Assembly (NCBI RefSeq): GCF_019976755.1
Contig: NZ_AP023441.1
Span: 2,849,501 to 2,913,500, forward strand
DNA from: Nostoc sp. MS1
GTDB lineage: Bacteria; Cyanobacteriota; Cyanobacteriia; Cyanobacteriales; Nostocaceae
DNA length: 64,000 nt
Direction: 5' to 3'
This document shows, one piece after another, positions 27,464 to 35,914 of the stretch. The position numbers and the translations under genes were made by a program. Under the pieces are notes generated by a model. The model was not told the origin of the DNA and did no database searches. It worked only from the letters and a program-made list of their open reading frames with translations. The number at the start of each line of letters is the position of its first letter. The stretch's first letter is position 1.

Positions 27464-28024
27464 ATGAAATACGTACATAAATTCTTAGGTACACTTTTAA
27501 TAGTTAGTACCGGAATTTCGTCATTGCCGCATATAGCAAATGCAGTGACTCTTAGTAATGGTGAGGTTGCTTTTGTTCAACCGCCGCGTCTAGTTAGTGC
27601 TTCCACCCCATACACTGATACTAGCTTCCCTAACCCCACCTACTACTTTACTGTAGAAGTACCAGCCGCAGCCGGAGAAGCGTTACAGCAAGTAACCTTT
27701 ACCCAACGGAGTGGAACGGAAAATATTGAGTTTGCACCAAATGAAACGATCGCCTTTGTCGGTACGCGCCACCGTCAAGGACAAAGTTTAGCAGTGAGAA
27801 CACTCAGAAGTGACACACAAAGACAGACTGTAACTGTCACCTTTGATTCTCCCATACCACCAGGGCAAACTGTGACAATTGGTTTACGTCCCGATCGCAA
27901 TCCCTTCTATGATGGGGTATATTTATTTGATGTAACCGCTTTTCCTTCTGGAAAGCAAACAGCCGGGCAGTCACTCGGCGTTGGTCGCTTACAGTTCTAT
28001 TCAGACACGACCACAGAAAGCTAA
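27464..28024 (+). CDS. DUF2808-family secreted protein
   Basis: Cyanobacterial exported protein of unknown function. The N-terminal signal peptide (FLGTLLIVSTGISSLPHIANA) precedes a compact beta-rich domain with the DUF2808 pattern: PNPTYYFTVEVPAAAGEALQQVTF, FVGTRHRQGQ and DRNPFYDGVYLFDVTAFPSG. GGAGAGG lies upstream of the ATG, and a strong terminator follows, so it is a single-gene unit. Confidence 0.85.
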   Translation: MKYVHKFLGTLLIVSTGISSLPHIANAVTLSNGEVAFVQPPRLVSASTPYTDTSFPNPTYYFTVEVPAAAGEALQQVTFTQRSGTENIEFAPNETIAFVGTRHRQGQSLAVRTLRSDTQRQTVTVTFDSPIPPGQTVTIGLRPDRNPFYDGVYLFDVTAFPSGKQTAGQSLGVGRLQFYSDTTTES

Positions 28025-28076
28025 TGTCATCAGGCGCATCGAAATTTATTCGCACACCATTTGCTATTTTATTTTG

Positions 28077-28106
28077 GGACAAGAGAAATCTTGTCCTTTA
28101 TTTTTA
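28077..28106 (+). terminator. Rho-independent terminator after the DUF2808 gene
   Basis: GGACAAGA and TCTTGTCC form a perfect 8-bp stem with a GAAA tetraloop, followed by TTTATTTTTA, 52 bp after the stop codon. Confidence 0.82.
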
Positions 28107-28205
28107 GGACTTTTTTGTTGCCATAATCACATTTTTGGTGAGCATTATCACTAATTCTTAATATCCTCTTGTATTTTTCCTTAATCTATGCAAATCTCAT
28201 ACTTA

Positions 28206-28241
28206 TATAATACGGTAAATCTATAGAATTAACGTATTATA
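28206..28241 (+). promoter_or_regulatory. 36-bp dyad upstream of the flavoprotein pseudogene
   Basis: The most symmetric copy: left arm TATAATACGGTA, spacer AATCTATAGAAT (with inner TCTATAGA symmetry), right arm TAACGTATTATA. Eleven of twelve arm positions pair. It lies 115 bp before the start of the decayed AprA-like gene, so the operator has outlived the gene. Confidence 0.65.
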
Positions 28242-28356
28242 TTGATGGTTGAATTTCTCAATAGTCTAAACGTAGCTTGTGAGCAGTTATCTCAATCTCA
28301 ACGTGATGGCTGATAACTGAATTTGATATTTAAAAAGTTAGGAGATTTGAAACATC

Positions 28357-28719
28357 GTGAGTGCTTATCAATCGGAGTTAGGCAGCAACTCGCAACTAGA
28401 ACTAGAGGCTGATGTTTTAGTTATCGGCGGTGGGCCGTCTGTAACTTGGGCAGCTTGGAATGCAGCATCTAACGGAGCCAAGGTAATTTTAGTAGATAAG
28501 GGTTACTGCGGAACGAGCGGAGCCACCGCACCTTCTGGGACTGGTGTGTGGTGCCACCAGAACCCCAACAACGGGAAGCCGCAATGGCTAGCCGAGAAGC
28601 ATTAGGGGGGTTCCTCTCAGAATGGCGTTGGATGGAACGGGTATTGGATCAGACTTACACCAACCTCAATCAATTGGGCGACTGGGGCTATCCTTTTCCT
28701 GTAGATAATGACGGTCGTT
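28357..28719 (+). pseudogene. Decayed paralogue of the AprA-like flavoprotein
   Basis: The first 66 codons, from a GTG start with GGAG upstream, match the N-terminus of the 7.3-8.9-kb flavoprotein (ADVLVIGGG ... VDKGYCGTSGATAPSGTGVW). About four bases are missing near 28548 relative to the GVWYVPPEP reading of the intact copy, and the match continues in another frame (VPPEPQQREAAMASREALGG ... WGYPFPVDNDGR) until it stops abruptly near 28719. The FAD motif is also altered, GGGPSV instead of GGGPAG. More than three quarters of the gene is gone. No function expected. Confidence 0.85.
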
Positions 28720-28745
28720 ATTTTTTGGACGAAATCAGTTGTTGA

Positions 28746-29163
28746 AGCAGTGTAGTTACCAATGTTTTAAACTCTGGCTTTTCAATTGAAGAATAAAAAA
28801 TTTATTAGCCATAGTTTAAGAGATGGTCTGCTTAAAAACTCAATATTAATTCTGAAACTAATATGCCATAAATCATACAAATACTATTTTTTGGTAATGG
28901 ATTTAGATGTTTATATAAGTATACTTGCTCAATTTTTGCAATTGATTATTTTTGATAATTAATACCTACGATGAGAAAATATGATAACGGTTCAGACTCA
29001 GAGTTAAACAAAAAAGAATTTTTGTTTAAGAAAACAAAACAAATTATTATTTAACGAGATACTTAAAAGTTAAATATATATTGATAATTTCTTATATAAG
29101 CAGTTTTTAAAATGCAAAAAATACGCAGAAGATAATACATTCGTATTACAGGAGATTGCAATC
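28746..29163. other. AT-rich intergenic region
   Basis: About 420 bp after the pseudogene. No trace of the missing flavoprotein part, no IS end and no RNA gene recognised. It ends in a good ribosome site (CAGGAGATT) for the small gene that follows. Confidence 0.4.
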
Positions 29164-29352
29164 ATGTTTTTTGGATACATTGAGAAAGAACTATTAGGGA
29201 TAGAAATTGACCCAACTAACCAAACCACAACATTACCAGAAAGCTTACAGTTACAAATAAATAAGGGACAAGGCAAACAAGATATTTGGGAATGCCAGTG
29301 TGAAGAGATACAGGCGGCGATTAAAAAACAGAGTGAGAAAAAGCTGAAGTAG
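29164..29352 (+). CDS. Small hypothetical protein (62 aa)
   Basis: Charged small protein starting MFFGYIEKELLGIEIDP and ending in a Lys-rich helix (AAIKKQSEKKLK), with two Cys in WECQCEE. AGGAG lies about nine bases before the ATG, which supports translation. I recognise no family. An open frame also exists on the opposite strand, but it lacks a ribosome site. It is 60 bp upstream of the MFS transporter gene and could be cotranscribed with it. Confidence 0.5.
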   Translation: MFFGYIEKELLGIEIDPTNQTTTLPESLQLQINKGQGKQDIWECQCEEIQAAIKKQSEKKLK

Positions 29353-29412
29353 AAAGCTTTTTTAAGGGCGAATTGGTATAAATGTATGGATAAATAGTTA
29401 AGGCGCATCGTA

Positions 29413-30627
29413 ATGGATTTTCAAGAGCAAACAGCTCTGACTACCGCTAATAACAGCTTTAGTAAGCGTAGTACAGTTTTAATATTAGCGATCGCCTGTG
29501 GATTAGCGATCGCCAATGTTTACTATAACCAACCACTACTAGGACACATCGGACGCAGCTTAGAAATTCCTGTCAAACAAGTAGGATTTATTCCCTTCTT
29601 AACTCAAATGGGCTATGCAACGGGGCTACTTTTGCTAGTTCCCTTGGGGGATAGAATGGAACGCCGCAATTTAATTACTACGATGCTATTGTTGCTGTCC
29701 TGCGCTTTAGTAGCTGAAGCCACATCTCCTAATTTGATTTGGTTATCTATAGCTAGTTTTGCGCTAGGTTATTGTAGTATTGTGGCGCATTTAGTGTTGC
29801 CCTTGGTTGCATATATGACAGCCCCAGAACAAAGGGGTAAAGTAATTGGCACATTATTAAGTGGCATGATTCTTAGTGTCCTGTTAGCGAGGACTGTTAG
29901 TGGGGCAATTGGCGAACATTTTGGTTGGCGGAGTGTATATGCGATCGCCGCAGGTTTGATGATCATCTTAGCTTTAATAGTTAGAAAAGAAATACCTGTA
30001 AGTAAGCCCTCATCTACACTCTCTTATCAGCAATTAATGGCAAGTCTTGTAGATTTATTTCGCCAGCAACCTGTATTGCGAGAAGCTTCATTTAATATTG
30101 CTTTAATATTTGCCGCCTTTAATATCTTTTGGGCTAGTTTAATCTTTCTTTTAGAGTCACCTATTTATAATTTCAACGCTCAAGTTGCGGGTCTATTTGG
30201 TTTAGCTGGTATTATGGGTGCTATTAGTACCCCTATTGTTGGCAGATTAACAGACGAGCGTGGGCCAAGAATGTTAGTAGGAATAGCGGTGTCCCTTGTC
30301 TTATCAGCTTTTGTCATCCTTTGGTTAGCGGGAACTTATTTAATGGGTCTAGTGGTGGGAGTGATCATTTTAGACTTGGGGATGCACACTGGCTATATCT
30401 CCAACCAAATTCGTGTTTATAACTTGGTTCCCAATGCCGAAAGCCGTTTAAACACGGTTTATATGGTCATAAATTACAGTGGTGGCGCACTAGGTTCTTT
30501 TATGGGTACTTACGTTTGGGGTTTATGGCACTGGAATGGTGTTTGTGCATTGGGATTCAGTCTAATAACTATCGCTGCACTAATTCACTTTAATACACGC
30601 CAAAGAAAACTAATTCAAAGCCCTTAA
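29413..30627 (+). CDS. MFS transporter
   Basis: Twelve hydrophobic segments typical of the major facilitator superfamily. The loop 2-3 signature is LLLVPLGDRMERRNLI, and AISTPIVGRLTDERGPRM is its counterpart in the second half. ANVYYNQPLLGHIGRSL near the N-terminus is characteristic of the YgaY/arabinose-efflux-like MFS subgroup. Substrate unknown. It is followed after 86 bp of ATTACGAATT-type repeats by an old-yellow-enzyme gene on the same strand. Confidence 0.88.
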   Translation: MDFQEQTALTTANNSFSKRSTVLILAIACGLAIANVYYNQPLLGHIGRSLEIPVKQVGFIPFLTQMGYATGLLLLVPLGDRMERRNLITTMLLLLSCALVAEATSPNLIWLSIASFALGYCSIVAHLVLPLVAYMTAPEQRGKVIGTLLSGMILSVLLARTVSGAIGEHFGWRSVYAIAAGLMIILALIVRKEIPVSKPSSTLSYQQLMASLVDLFRQQPVLREASFNIALIFAAFNIFWASLIFLLESPIYNFNAQVAGLFGLAGIMGAISTPIVGRLTDERGPRMLVGIAVSLVLSAFVILWLAGTYLMGLVVGVIILDLGMHTGYISNQIRVYNLVPNAESRLNTVYMVINYSGGALGSFMGTYVWGLWHWNGVCALGFSLITIAALIHFNTRQRKLIQSP

Positions 30628-30713
30628 ATTACGAACTACTAACTACGAATTAAGAATTACGAATTACGAATTATTAAATTTCTTTCACCTAGCAAGAGAA
30701 GGAACCAATACCA

Positions 30714-31781
30714 ATGACACACCTATTTGAACCATTGAGGATTCGTGAAGTAACTTTTCGCAACCGCATCGCCGTGTCACCGATGTGTCAATATTCCAGT
30801 ACTAATGGCTTTGCCAATGATTGGCACTTGGTTCATTTAGCTTCTCGTGCTGTAGGTGGGGCGGGTTTAGTCATCTCAGAGGCGGCGGCTGTGGAACCTC
30901 GCGGACGCATTAGCCCCCAAGATTTGGGAATTTGGTCAGATGCACATATAGAAGCTTTAGCGAGAACTGTCAGCTTGATTCATAACTTTGGTGCTGTAGC
31001 AGGTATTCAACTAGCCCACGCCGGGAGAAAAGCCAGCACCGCTAAACCCAGCAAAGGGGGAAAAGTTTTAGATGAGTCTCAGGAGGGTTGGCGGCCTGTA
31101 GTATCTAGTAGTGCGATCGCTTTTAGTAAAGAAAGCCCAGTACCCGAAGCCCTGAGTATTGAAGGTATCCAGCAAGTTATCCAAGCCTTCGTAGAAGCTG
31201 CCAAGCGTTCTTTGCAAGCTGGTTTTAAAGTAATAGAAATTCATGCAGCCCACGGGTATTTGCTACATCAATTCCTTTCCCCCTTAGTTAACCAACGTCA
31301 AGACGATTACGGCGGTAGTTTTGAAAACCGTACCCGCATACTACGAGAAGTAGTTGAGGCAGTTCGTGAGGTATGGCCAGAGTCTTATCCTTTATTTGTC
31401 CGCCTCTCTGCTACCGACTGGATAGATAAGGGTTGGGATATTGAACAAAGTATTGCCATTAGTGACAAACTTAAATCACTAGGCGTAGATTTAATAGATT
31501 GTTCTTCCGGTGGTGCGATACCAGGTATTAATGTACCTGTGAAACCCGGATACCAAACTCAGTTCGCCGAACGTATTCGCCAAGAAGCGAATATTGCTAC
31601 AGGTGCGGTAGGTTTAATTACGACACCAGAACAGGCCGACCAAATTATTCGTAGTGGTAAAGCCGATATAGTTCTGTTAGGGCGCGAACTCCTCCGCAAC
31701 CCTTACTGGCCACACTTAGCAGCCAAACAACTAGGACATGAGAAACATTGGCCAGTTCAATATGATAGAGCTTGGTTGTAA
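30714..31781 (+). CDS. NADH:flavin oxidoreductase, old yellow enzyme family (YqjM-like)
   Basis: FMN-dependent ene-reductase that reduces activated C=C bonds with NAD(P)H. The short N-terminus and SPMCQYSS, with the redox-tuning Cys and the Tyr two positions later, place it in the YqjM (thermophilic-like) class. Other hallmarks are IQLAHAGRKAS, the HAAHGYLLHQFLSP substrate-binding His region, DDYGGSFENRTR and the phosphate-binding LLGRELLRNPYWP. Length 355 is normal. AGAGAAGGAA precedes the ATG. Confidence 0.92.
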   Translation: MTHLFEPLRIREVTFRNRIAVSPMCQYSSTNGFANDWHLVHLASRAVGGAGLVISEAAAVEPRGRISPQDLGIWSDAHIEALARTVSLIHNFGAVAGIQLAHAGRKASTAKPSKGGKVLDESQEGWRPVVSSSAIAFSKESPVPEALSIEGIQQVIQAFVEAAKRSLQAGFKVIEIHAAHGYLLHQFLSPLVNQRQDDYGGSFENRTRILREVVEAVREVWPESYPLFVRLSATDWIDKGWDIEQSIAISDKLKSLGVDLIDCSSGGAIPGINVPVKPGYQTQFAERIRQEANIATGAVGLITTPEQADQIIRSGKADIVLLGRELLRNPYWPHLAAKQLGHEKHWPVQYDRAWL

Positions 31782-31951
31782 TAGCCTTGGGTAATTGGTA
31801 ATAGCTAATAGGTAATTGTTTGAGCCACTACCCTGCGGATAGTCCTACGGAGAAGTAAGCCACGCCAGTTTCCTACAGTGGGAGACTCACCCATTACCCA
31901 TTACCTATTACCAACCCTCACGATATGATAAGTGTTTAAACGGACATGATA

Positions 31952-32962
31952 TTACTTGACAAACTGAGGCATGATTTCCGCCGCCGTAAATATGCCGTAG
32001 ATACCGCGTTGGTGCAACTGTACGCCAGCTTTGAGATAACCAAATGCGGGGCCACAGACATTGGCTGCCATGCTGGTTTCATCTCCTAATGTAAAGGTAT
32101 GGGTAGAAATTTTCCCTTCAAAGGTACGTCCTGTGACTTTTACATTGGTGCTGAGGGGTTTTTTAGGATTGCGGGTATCAACTACACCACCAACAGTCAC
32201 GCGATCGCGCTCTACTATCCCTGCTAACTCTAGCATGACATCATCGGCGTGTTCCATATTTTCTAAGGTCAGCACGCCGTTAGTTTTGTCTAGTAATGCT
32301 TCCACTTCTGCATCAGTCATCGCCCTAGCGGCTTCGACTGTGTAACTAGGCATATGTCCAATATCTTCACGGACGGTGGCGCGGTAAGCTTCCCAATTGG
32401 CAATACCTACACCAAAAGTAATTTCTACTTTATGAATTTCGGCATAGCTTTGGGCGGCTAAGGCGGCGGCGGCGGTTAACAGTCCGGGTGTTGCACCACA
32501 TCCTGTCATGTAGGTAATACCAGCCGCTTGCAATTCTTCTTTCATAGCAATTAGCTGTTCTACCGCACTGGTACGCTTAATCGCATCTACCAGCACACCA
32601 CGCCAACCAGATTGAATAAATTGTCTAGCTACGGAAGGGATAAAATCGTTGGGTAGGTTGGGTAAAGCCAGAAAATAGCCGTCTACAGGTTGGGCGCTGT
32701 CGATTAAATCTTGAATACTGTTATTGGTTAAATTGCCGATAGGTTCTAAATAACCGACTGAACCTTGAGACTGATAGGTAGCAATGCAATCTTTAAAATT
32801 TAAACCCTCGGCGGCATAAGCATAACCTTTTTGGTCTGCCACTGCTACTAGGGTCATTTCCCGTTTACCTGCAAGTACCTTGGCGGCTGCTTGTCCGAGT
32901 CCACCAAAACCTAGAACTCCCACACGTATAGCTGGCGCAATATTTGCTGTACTCATAGTCAA
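31952..32962 (-). CDS. NAD(P)-binding saccharopine dehydrogenase-like oxidoreductase
   Basis: The N-terminal Rossmann motif VGVLGFGGLGQAAAKVL (near residue 15) is followed by an acidic strand end and a C-terminal alpha-beta domain with TGCGATPGLLTAAAALAAQ and TFGVGIANWEAYRATVREDIGH. This matches the saccharopine dehydrogenase-like/homospermidine synthase-like group seen in cyanobacteria. Substrate not evident. The start could be either of two Met codons (first or third residue). It converges with the old yellow enzyme gene. Confidence 0.75.
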   Translation of the reverse strand: MTMSTANIAPAIRVGVLGFGGLGQAAAKVLAGKREMTLVAVADQKGYAYAAEGLNFKDCIATYQSQGSVGYLEPIGNLTNNSIQDLIDSAQPVDGYFLALPNLPNDFIPSVARQFIQSGWRGVLVDAIKRTSAVEQLIAMKEELQAAGITYMTGCGATPGLLTAAAALAAQSYAEIHKVEITFGVGIANWEAYRATVREDIGHMPSYTVEAARAMTDAEVEALLDKTNGVLTLENMEHADDVMLELAGIVERDRVTVGGVVDTRNPKKPLSTNVKVTGRTFEGKISTHTFTLGDETSMAANVCGPAFGYLKAGVQLHQRGIYGIFTAAEIMPQFVK

Positions 32963-33129
32963 TTACTTAAGTTGAATCACAAGTTTTGAGGATGAACCAT
33001 CTTGGGTGATAGCATCGCTCAAAGCTATAAAGGTTAATTATGCTTCATTATCCTGGTTTCTTCCCCAACCAGATCAATTTTTTCACCAGAAATTGTTGCT
33101 GAGTGATTCACACTTGAGCAAATTTTTAT

Positions 33130-33813
33130 GTGAAATTGCATTGCAGGCTGATTTGTACACGTACTGAAGTATTCAAAAGTAATAAGTTTTTTCCGCTATC
33201 CTATAAGAGTAAATCATTGCCCGATTTAGAGATGGTTACTTTACCCGATAGCATTTTCATGAATGCTGAGGAATATTTTATTTGGGAATCAGCCCAAGAA
33301 CTACGCTACGAATATTGGGATGGTGAAGTTGTTGCAATGGTTGGTGGTACGCGCAACCATAATCGGGTTTCTGGCAATTTTTTCAGATTATTAGATGATG
33401 CTTTAGCCGATCGCTACTGCGAAGTGTACATTGTAGATGTGAAGGTGCAAGTGGAACCAGGACAGAAGTATTTTTATCCTGATGTGGTGGTTACTTGCGA
33501 CGAACGCGATAATGATCCACTATTAATACAATTTCCTAGTTTAATTATTGAAGTGTTATCACCTTCAACCGAAGCAGTTGATCGCGGGAAAAAGTTTGCT
33601 GCATATCGTCGTTCTCAAACTTTACAAGAATATGTCTTAGTCCAAGTAACACAACCGGGTGTAGAAGTATTCCGGCGCAATGAACAGGGGAAATGGGTAT
33701 TGTATGAGTATAATTTAGATGACAAATTGCGGCTTGAATCTGTGAATATAGAAATTGCGATCGCTGATTTATACCGACAAGTTGAGTTTGAAGCTGAAGT
33801 AACCAAAAGTTAA
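33130..33813 (+). CDS. Uma2-family (DUF820) putative endonuclease
   Basis: PD-(D/E)XK-fold protein of the Uma2 family, very numerous in cyanobacteria. The core is visible: FIWESAQELRYEYWDGEVVAM, HNRVSGNFFRLLDDAL, YFYPDVVVTCDERD with the catalytic Asp, LIIEVLSPSTEAVDRGKKFAAYR with the Glu, and QEYVLVQ. Homologues usually begin near MVTLPDSIFMNAEEY, so the ATG at 33232 is a likely start and the first 34 residues may not be translated. Biological role of the family is unresolved. Confidence 0.82.
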   Translation: MKLHCRLICTRTEVFKSNKFFPLSYKSKSLPDLEMVTLPDSIFMNAEEYFIWESAQELRYEYWDGEVVAMVGGTRNHNRVSGNFFRLLDDALADRYCEVYIVDVKVQVEPGQKYFYPDVVVTCDERDNDPLLIQFPSLIIEVLSPSTEAVDRGKKFAAYRRSQTLQEYVLVQVTQPGVEVFRRNEQGKWVLYEYNLDDKLRLESVNIEIAIADLYRQVEFEAEVTKS

Positions 33814-33914
33814 TAAATGATTACACATATCTAAATTGATGTGGTGCAGTTTCCAAACACCTAGCACCCATCGGCAGTAAAACCATTGTCAATCCAATTT
33901 TAGAAGTTATTTGT

Positions 33915-34652
33915 CTAAAAAGGAACCATGTTAATAATTGCTGGAAATTTTAAAACCATTTTTTCATAAGCTTCTCGTGCAGCTTCTCTTACTTCAACAT
34001 TACTATCTTGTAAAGCTACAATTATTGCCTCTGCTGCTCTGTAATCTCCAATTTCTCCTAATGCCCATACACATTCTTTACGAATATCTGCATCATCGTT
34101 TTTCAAAGAATCAATTAATACGTCTACACTTTTTAGCATAAAAAGTAGAAATACCACTGTTCGTTTAATTATTGCCTCACTACTTTCTGAAGCATTTATG
34201 AAAGTGATTATTTCTTCATCTTCTAAAGTTTCTACATAACATCTAATTTCGTTGTATTCTAATTCACTAATATTATTGACGCTATATTCTGATTCAGTTA
34301 ACAACTTCATATATAAAGAAAGTTTAGCTATGGAACGACTTTGCCAGTATTCTTCCTGTAGGCTTTTCAAGCGAAATCTTATTTTCTTACAATCATCTTC
34401 CTGATAGATAAGTCTTGTCGCTATTTGACGAATGCGCGGATCTTCACTATTATTACCGATTTTTTGAACTAACTGTGCTAAAACTTCTGGTATTTTTGGA
34501 TTATTAAATTTAATCCAATCTAAGACTATCCTTTCTATGGATTCCCAAGATGGCAGACTTAATAAGTTTTCTATCTCAGATTCAGCAAATTGATATGAGT
34601 TATATTTATACCAAATATGAATACCTTTATGTTTCTTATCGGTAGATGAATA
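33915..34652 (-). pseudogene. HEAT-repeat protein without start codon, in frame after SMI1 stop
   Basis: The C-terminal part carries a HEAT/PBS-lyase-type repeat (DSLKNDDADIRKECVWALGEIGDYRAAEAIIVALQDSNVEVREAAREAYEK holds it). Open coding continues upstream (ESEIENLLSLPSWESIERIV ... DPRIRQIATRLIY) up to a TGA at 34655-34653, which is the stop of the SMI1-type gene in the same frame. Between this TGA and a TTG at 34370 there is no ATG, GTG or TTG. Either the two are halves of one roughly 417-codon gene split by a nonsense mutation, or only a short 151-residue product from the TTG is made. Confidence 0.6.
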
Positions 34653-35168
34653 TCATATCATGCTCTTACTATTATTTTCTTGCCTATATTCTGCTATGGT
34701 TAGCATCATATTTGTAAGGCTGGTATAGTACATTTCACGAATCCAGAAACCATCTGACCAGTAACCGAAATCTAGCCAGTTTATTTCTCCTTTTTTACTG
34801 ACTATAATATAACCTTGGTCACTTTCTTCAGGACTAAAAAATAGCTTTAGAAAGTTGGAGTGGAAATGGTTACTAAATCTCCATCTATCATCTTCTGTAC
34901 CAGGTTGATATGTTATTGATATATCCTGTAAAGTAGGAAATGTAAACCCATCAAAAATATAGTCATAGAGACCGATATCATCAGGTATAGAGCCATTTCT
35001 CCATTTATATAGTTCACGAACTTCTGTTGGTAACTGAACTGACCAATCTTGAGTAATTTGGTCTATTTCCTCATCTGAAAGACCGGGCTGTAATAATGTT
35101 ACTTGTGATGGAAAATGTTTTTGCTCCCATTTAAGTATTTGCTCTAAGGCTTCAGTTAATAATGACAT
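34653..35168 (-). CDS. SMI1/KNR4-family protein
   Basis: Has the SMI1/KNR4 (SUKH) pattern: GLSDEEIDQITQDWSVQLPTEVRELYKWRNGS, a YDYIFDGFTFPTLQDI segment and DQGYIIVSKKGEINWLDFG. Bacterial SUKH proteins often serve as immunity proteins against secreted or contact-delivered toxins, but no toxin gene is seen next to it. The reading frame ends in ATG-ATA-TGA and the HEAT-type sequence follows in the same frame, so this may be the N-terminal half of a broken fusion. A toxin-antitoxin pair lies 100 bp away on the other strand. Confidence 0.75.
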   Translation of the reverse strand: MSLLTEALEQILKWEQKHFPSQVTLLQPGLSDEEIDQITQDWSVQLPTEVRELYKWRNGSIPDDIGLYDYIFDGFTFPTLQDISITYQPGTEDDRWRFSNHFHSNFLKLFFSPEESDQGYIIVSKKGEINWLDFGYWSDGFWIREMYYTSLTNMMLTIAEYRQENNSKSMI

Positions 35169-35276
35169 AGCAGTAATCTATAATTGCTGTTGAGAGATCG
35201 CTCATTAAGTCTCAACCGCATTTTAGCTTTTTAAAATAAAATAGGATTTAAACACATAAAGGCAAAGTACCCAATT

Positions 35277-35531
35277 ATGGCGATCGTTGTTTCCTTGAAT
35301 CCAGAATTAGAAGCCAGACTGCGCCAGAAAGCAGCACAACAAGGAAAAGATGTGAGTTCGGTTGCTTCTGAATTGCTAGAAGGTATCCTAGAGTGGGAGT
35401 TGCAAGACTCTCAAGAAGCTATTGAGGGCATTCAACGAGGATTAGAAGACTTTGAAGCGGGTAGATATCGTTCCTTTGATGAGTTCGCTGAGGAACAGCG
35501 TCGCAAATATAACCTACCTATTGATTCATGA
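35277..35531 (+). CDS. Antitoxin of a ParE/RelE-type toxin-antitoxin pair
   Basis: The 84-residue acidic protein has an N-terminal strand-helix region (IVVSLNPELEARLRQKAAQQGKDVSSVASELLE), consistent with a small DNA-binding antitoxin. Its acidic C-terminal helix (EAIEGIQRGLEDFEAGRYRSFDEF) would wrap the toxin. The stop overlaps the toxin start by ATGA, the usual arrangement for coupled expression. Expected to neutralise the toxin and autoregulate the promoter. Confidence 0.8.
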   Translation: MAIVVSLNPELEARLRQKAAQQGKDVSSVASELLEGILEWELQDSQEAIEGIQRGLEDFEAGRYRSFDEFAEEQRRKYNLPIDS

Positions 35532-35875
35532 AATATCGTGTAGAAATTTCCAGCGTAGCAGAATCAGAAGCAGACAAAATATTTTTACAGTTGTCTCAAG
35601 TTACTTCTCCTGAGAAAGCAAGCCAATGGTATGTAGGGCTACTGCAAATCATCCAGTCTCTATCACAAATGCCAAAGCGATGTTCTCTAGCTAGAGAAAA
35701 TGATTACTTTAGCCAAGAAATCCGCCAAATACTTTACGGTCGAGGACGCAATTCATACAGGATAATTTTCACAATTGTAGATGGGCAAGAAATATCTACA
35801 GTTCGTCTACTTCATATCCGTCATGCCTCACAGCAAACTCTTGGTGAAGTACCAGATGACTCAGACGCGACCTAA
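35528..35875 (+). CDS. RelE/ParE-family toxin
   Basis: Compact 115-residue protein with the RelE/ParE fold pattern: an N-terminal strand (YRVEISSVAESEADKIFLQLSQ), two helices, and the C-terminal strands RQILYGRGRNSYRIIFTIVDGQEISTVRLLHIRHAS. The conserved basic positions (Arg in RNSYRI and HIRHA) are present. Family members either cleave mRNA at the ribosome or poison gyrase; which applies here cannot be decided from sequence alone. Confidence 0.83.
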   Translation: MKYRVEISSVAESEADKIFLQLSQVTSPEKASQWYVGLLQIIQSLSQMPKRCSLARENDYFSQEIRQILYGRGRNSYRIIFTIVDGQEISTVRLLHIRHASQQTLGEVPDDSDAT

Positions 35876-35914
35876 TTTGATTCATACTAAAATTTAATGT
35901 TTAATGGCTTGCTA

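Noticed and set aside
29070..29408. A 112-codon minus-strand frame over the 62-residue gene.
   Set aside because: No ribosome site and no recognisable pattern; the plus-strand frame has AGGAG at the right distance.
34653..34661. ATGATATGA as a coupled stop/start (translational coupling) between the SMI1 and HEAT genes.
   Set aside because: The ATG is in the same frame as the TGA, so re-initiation there would stop after two codons; no other start overlaps the stop in the HEAT frame.
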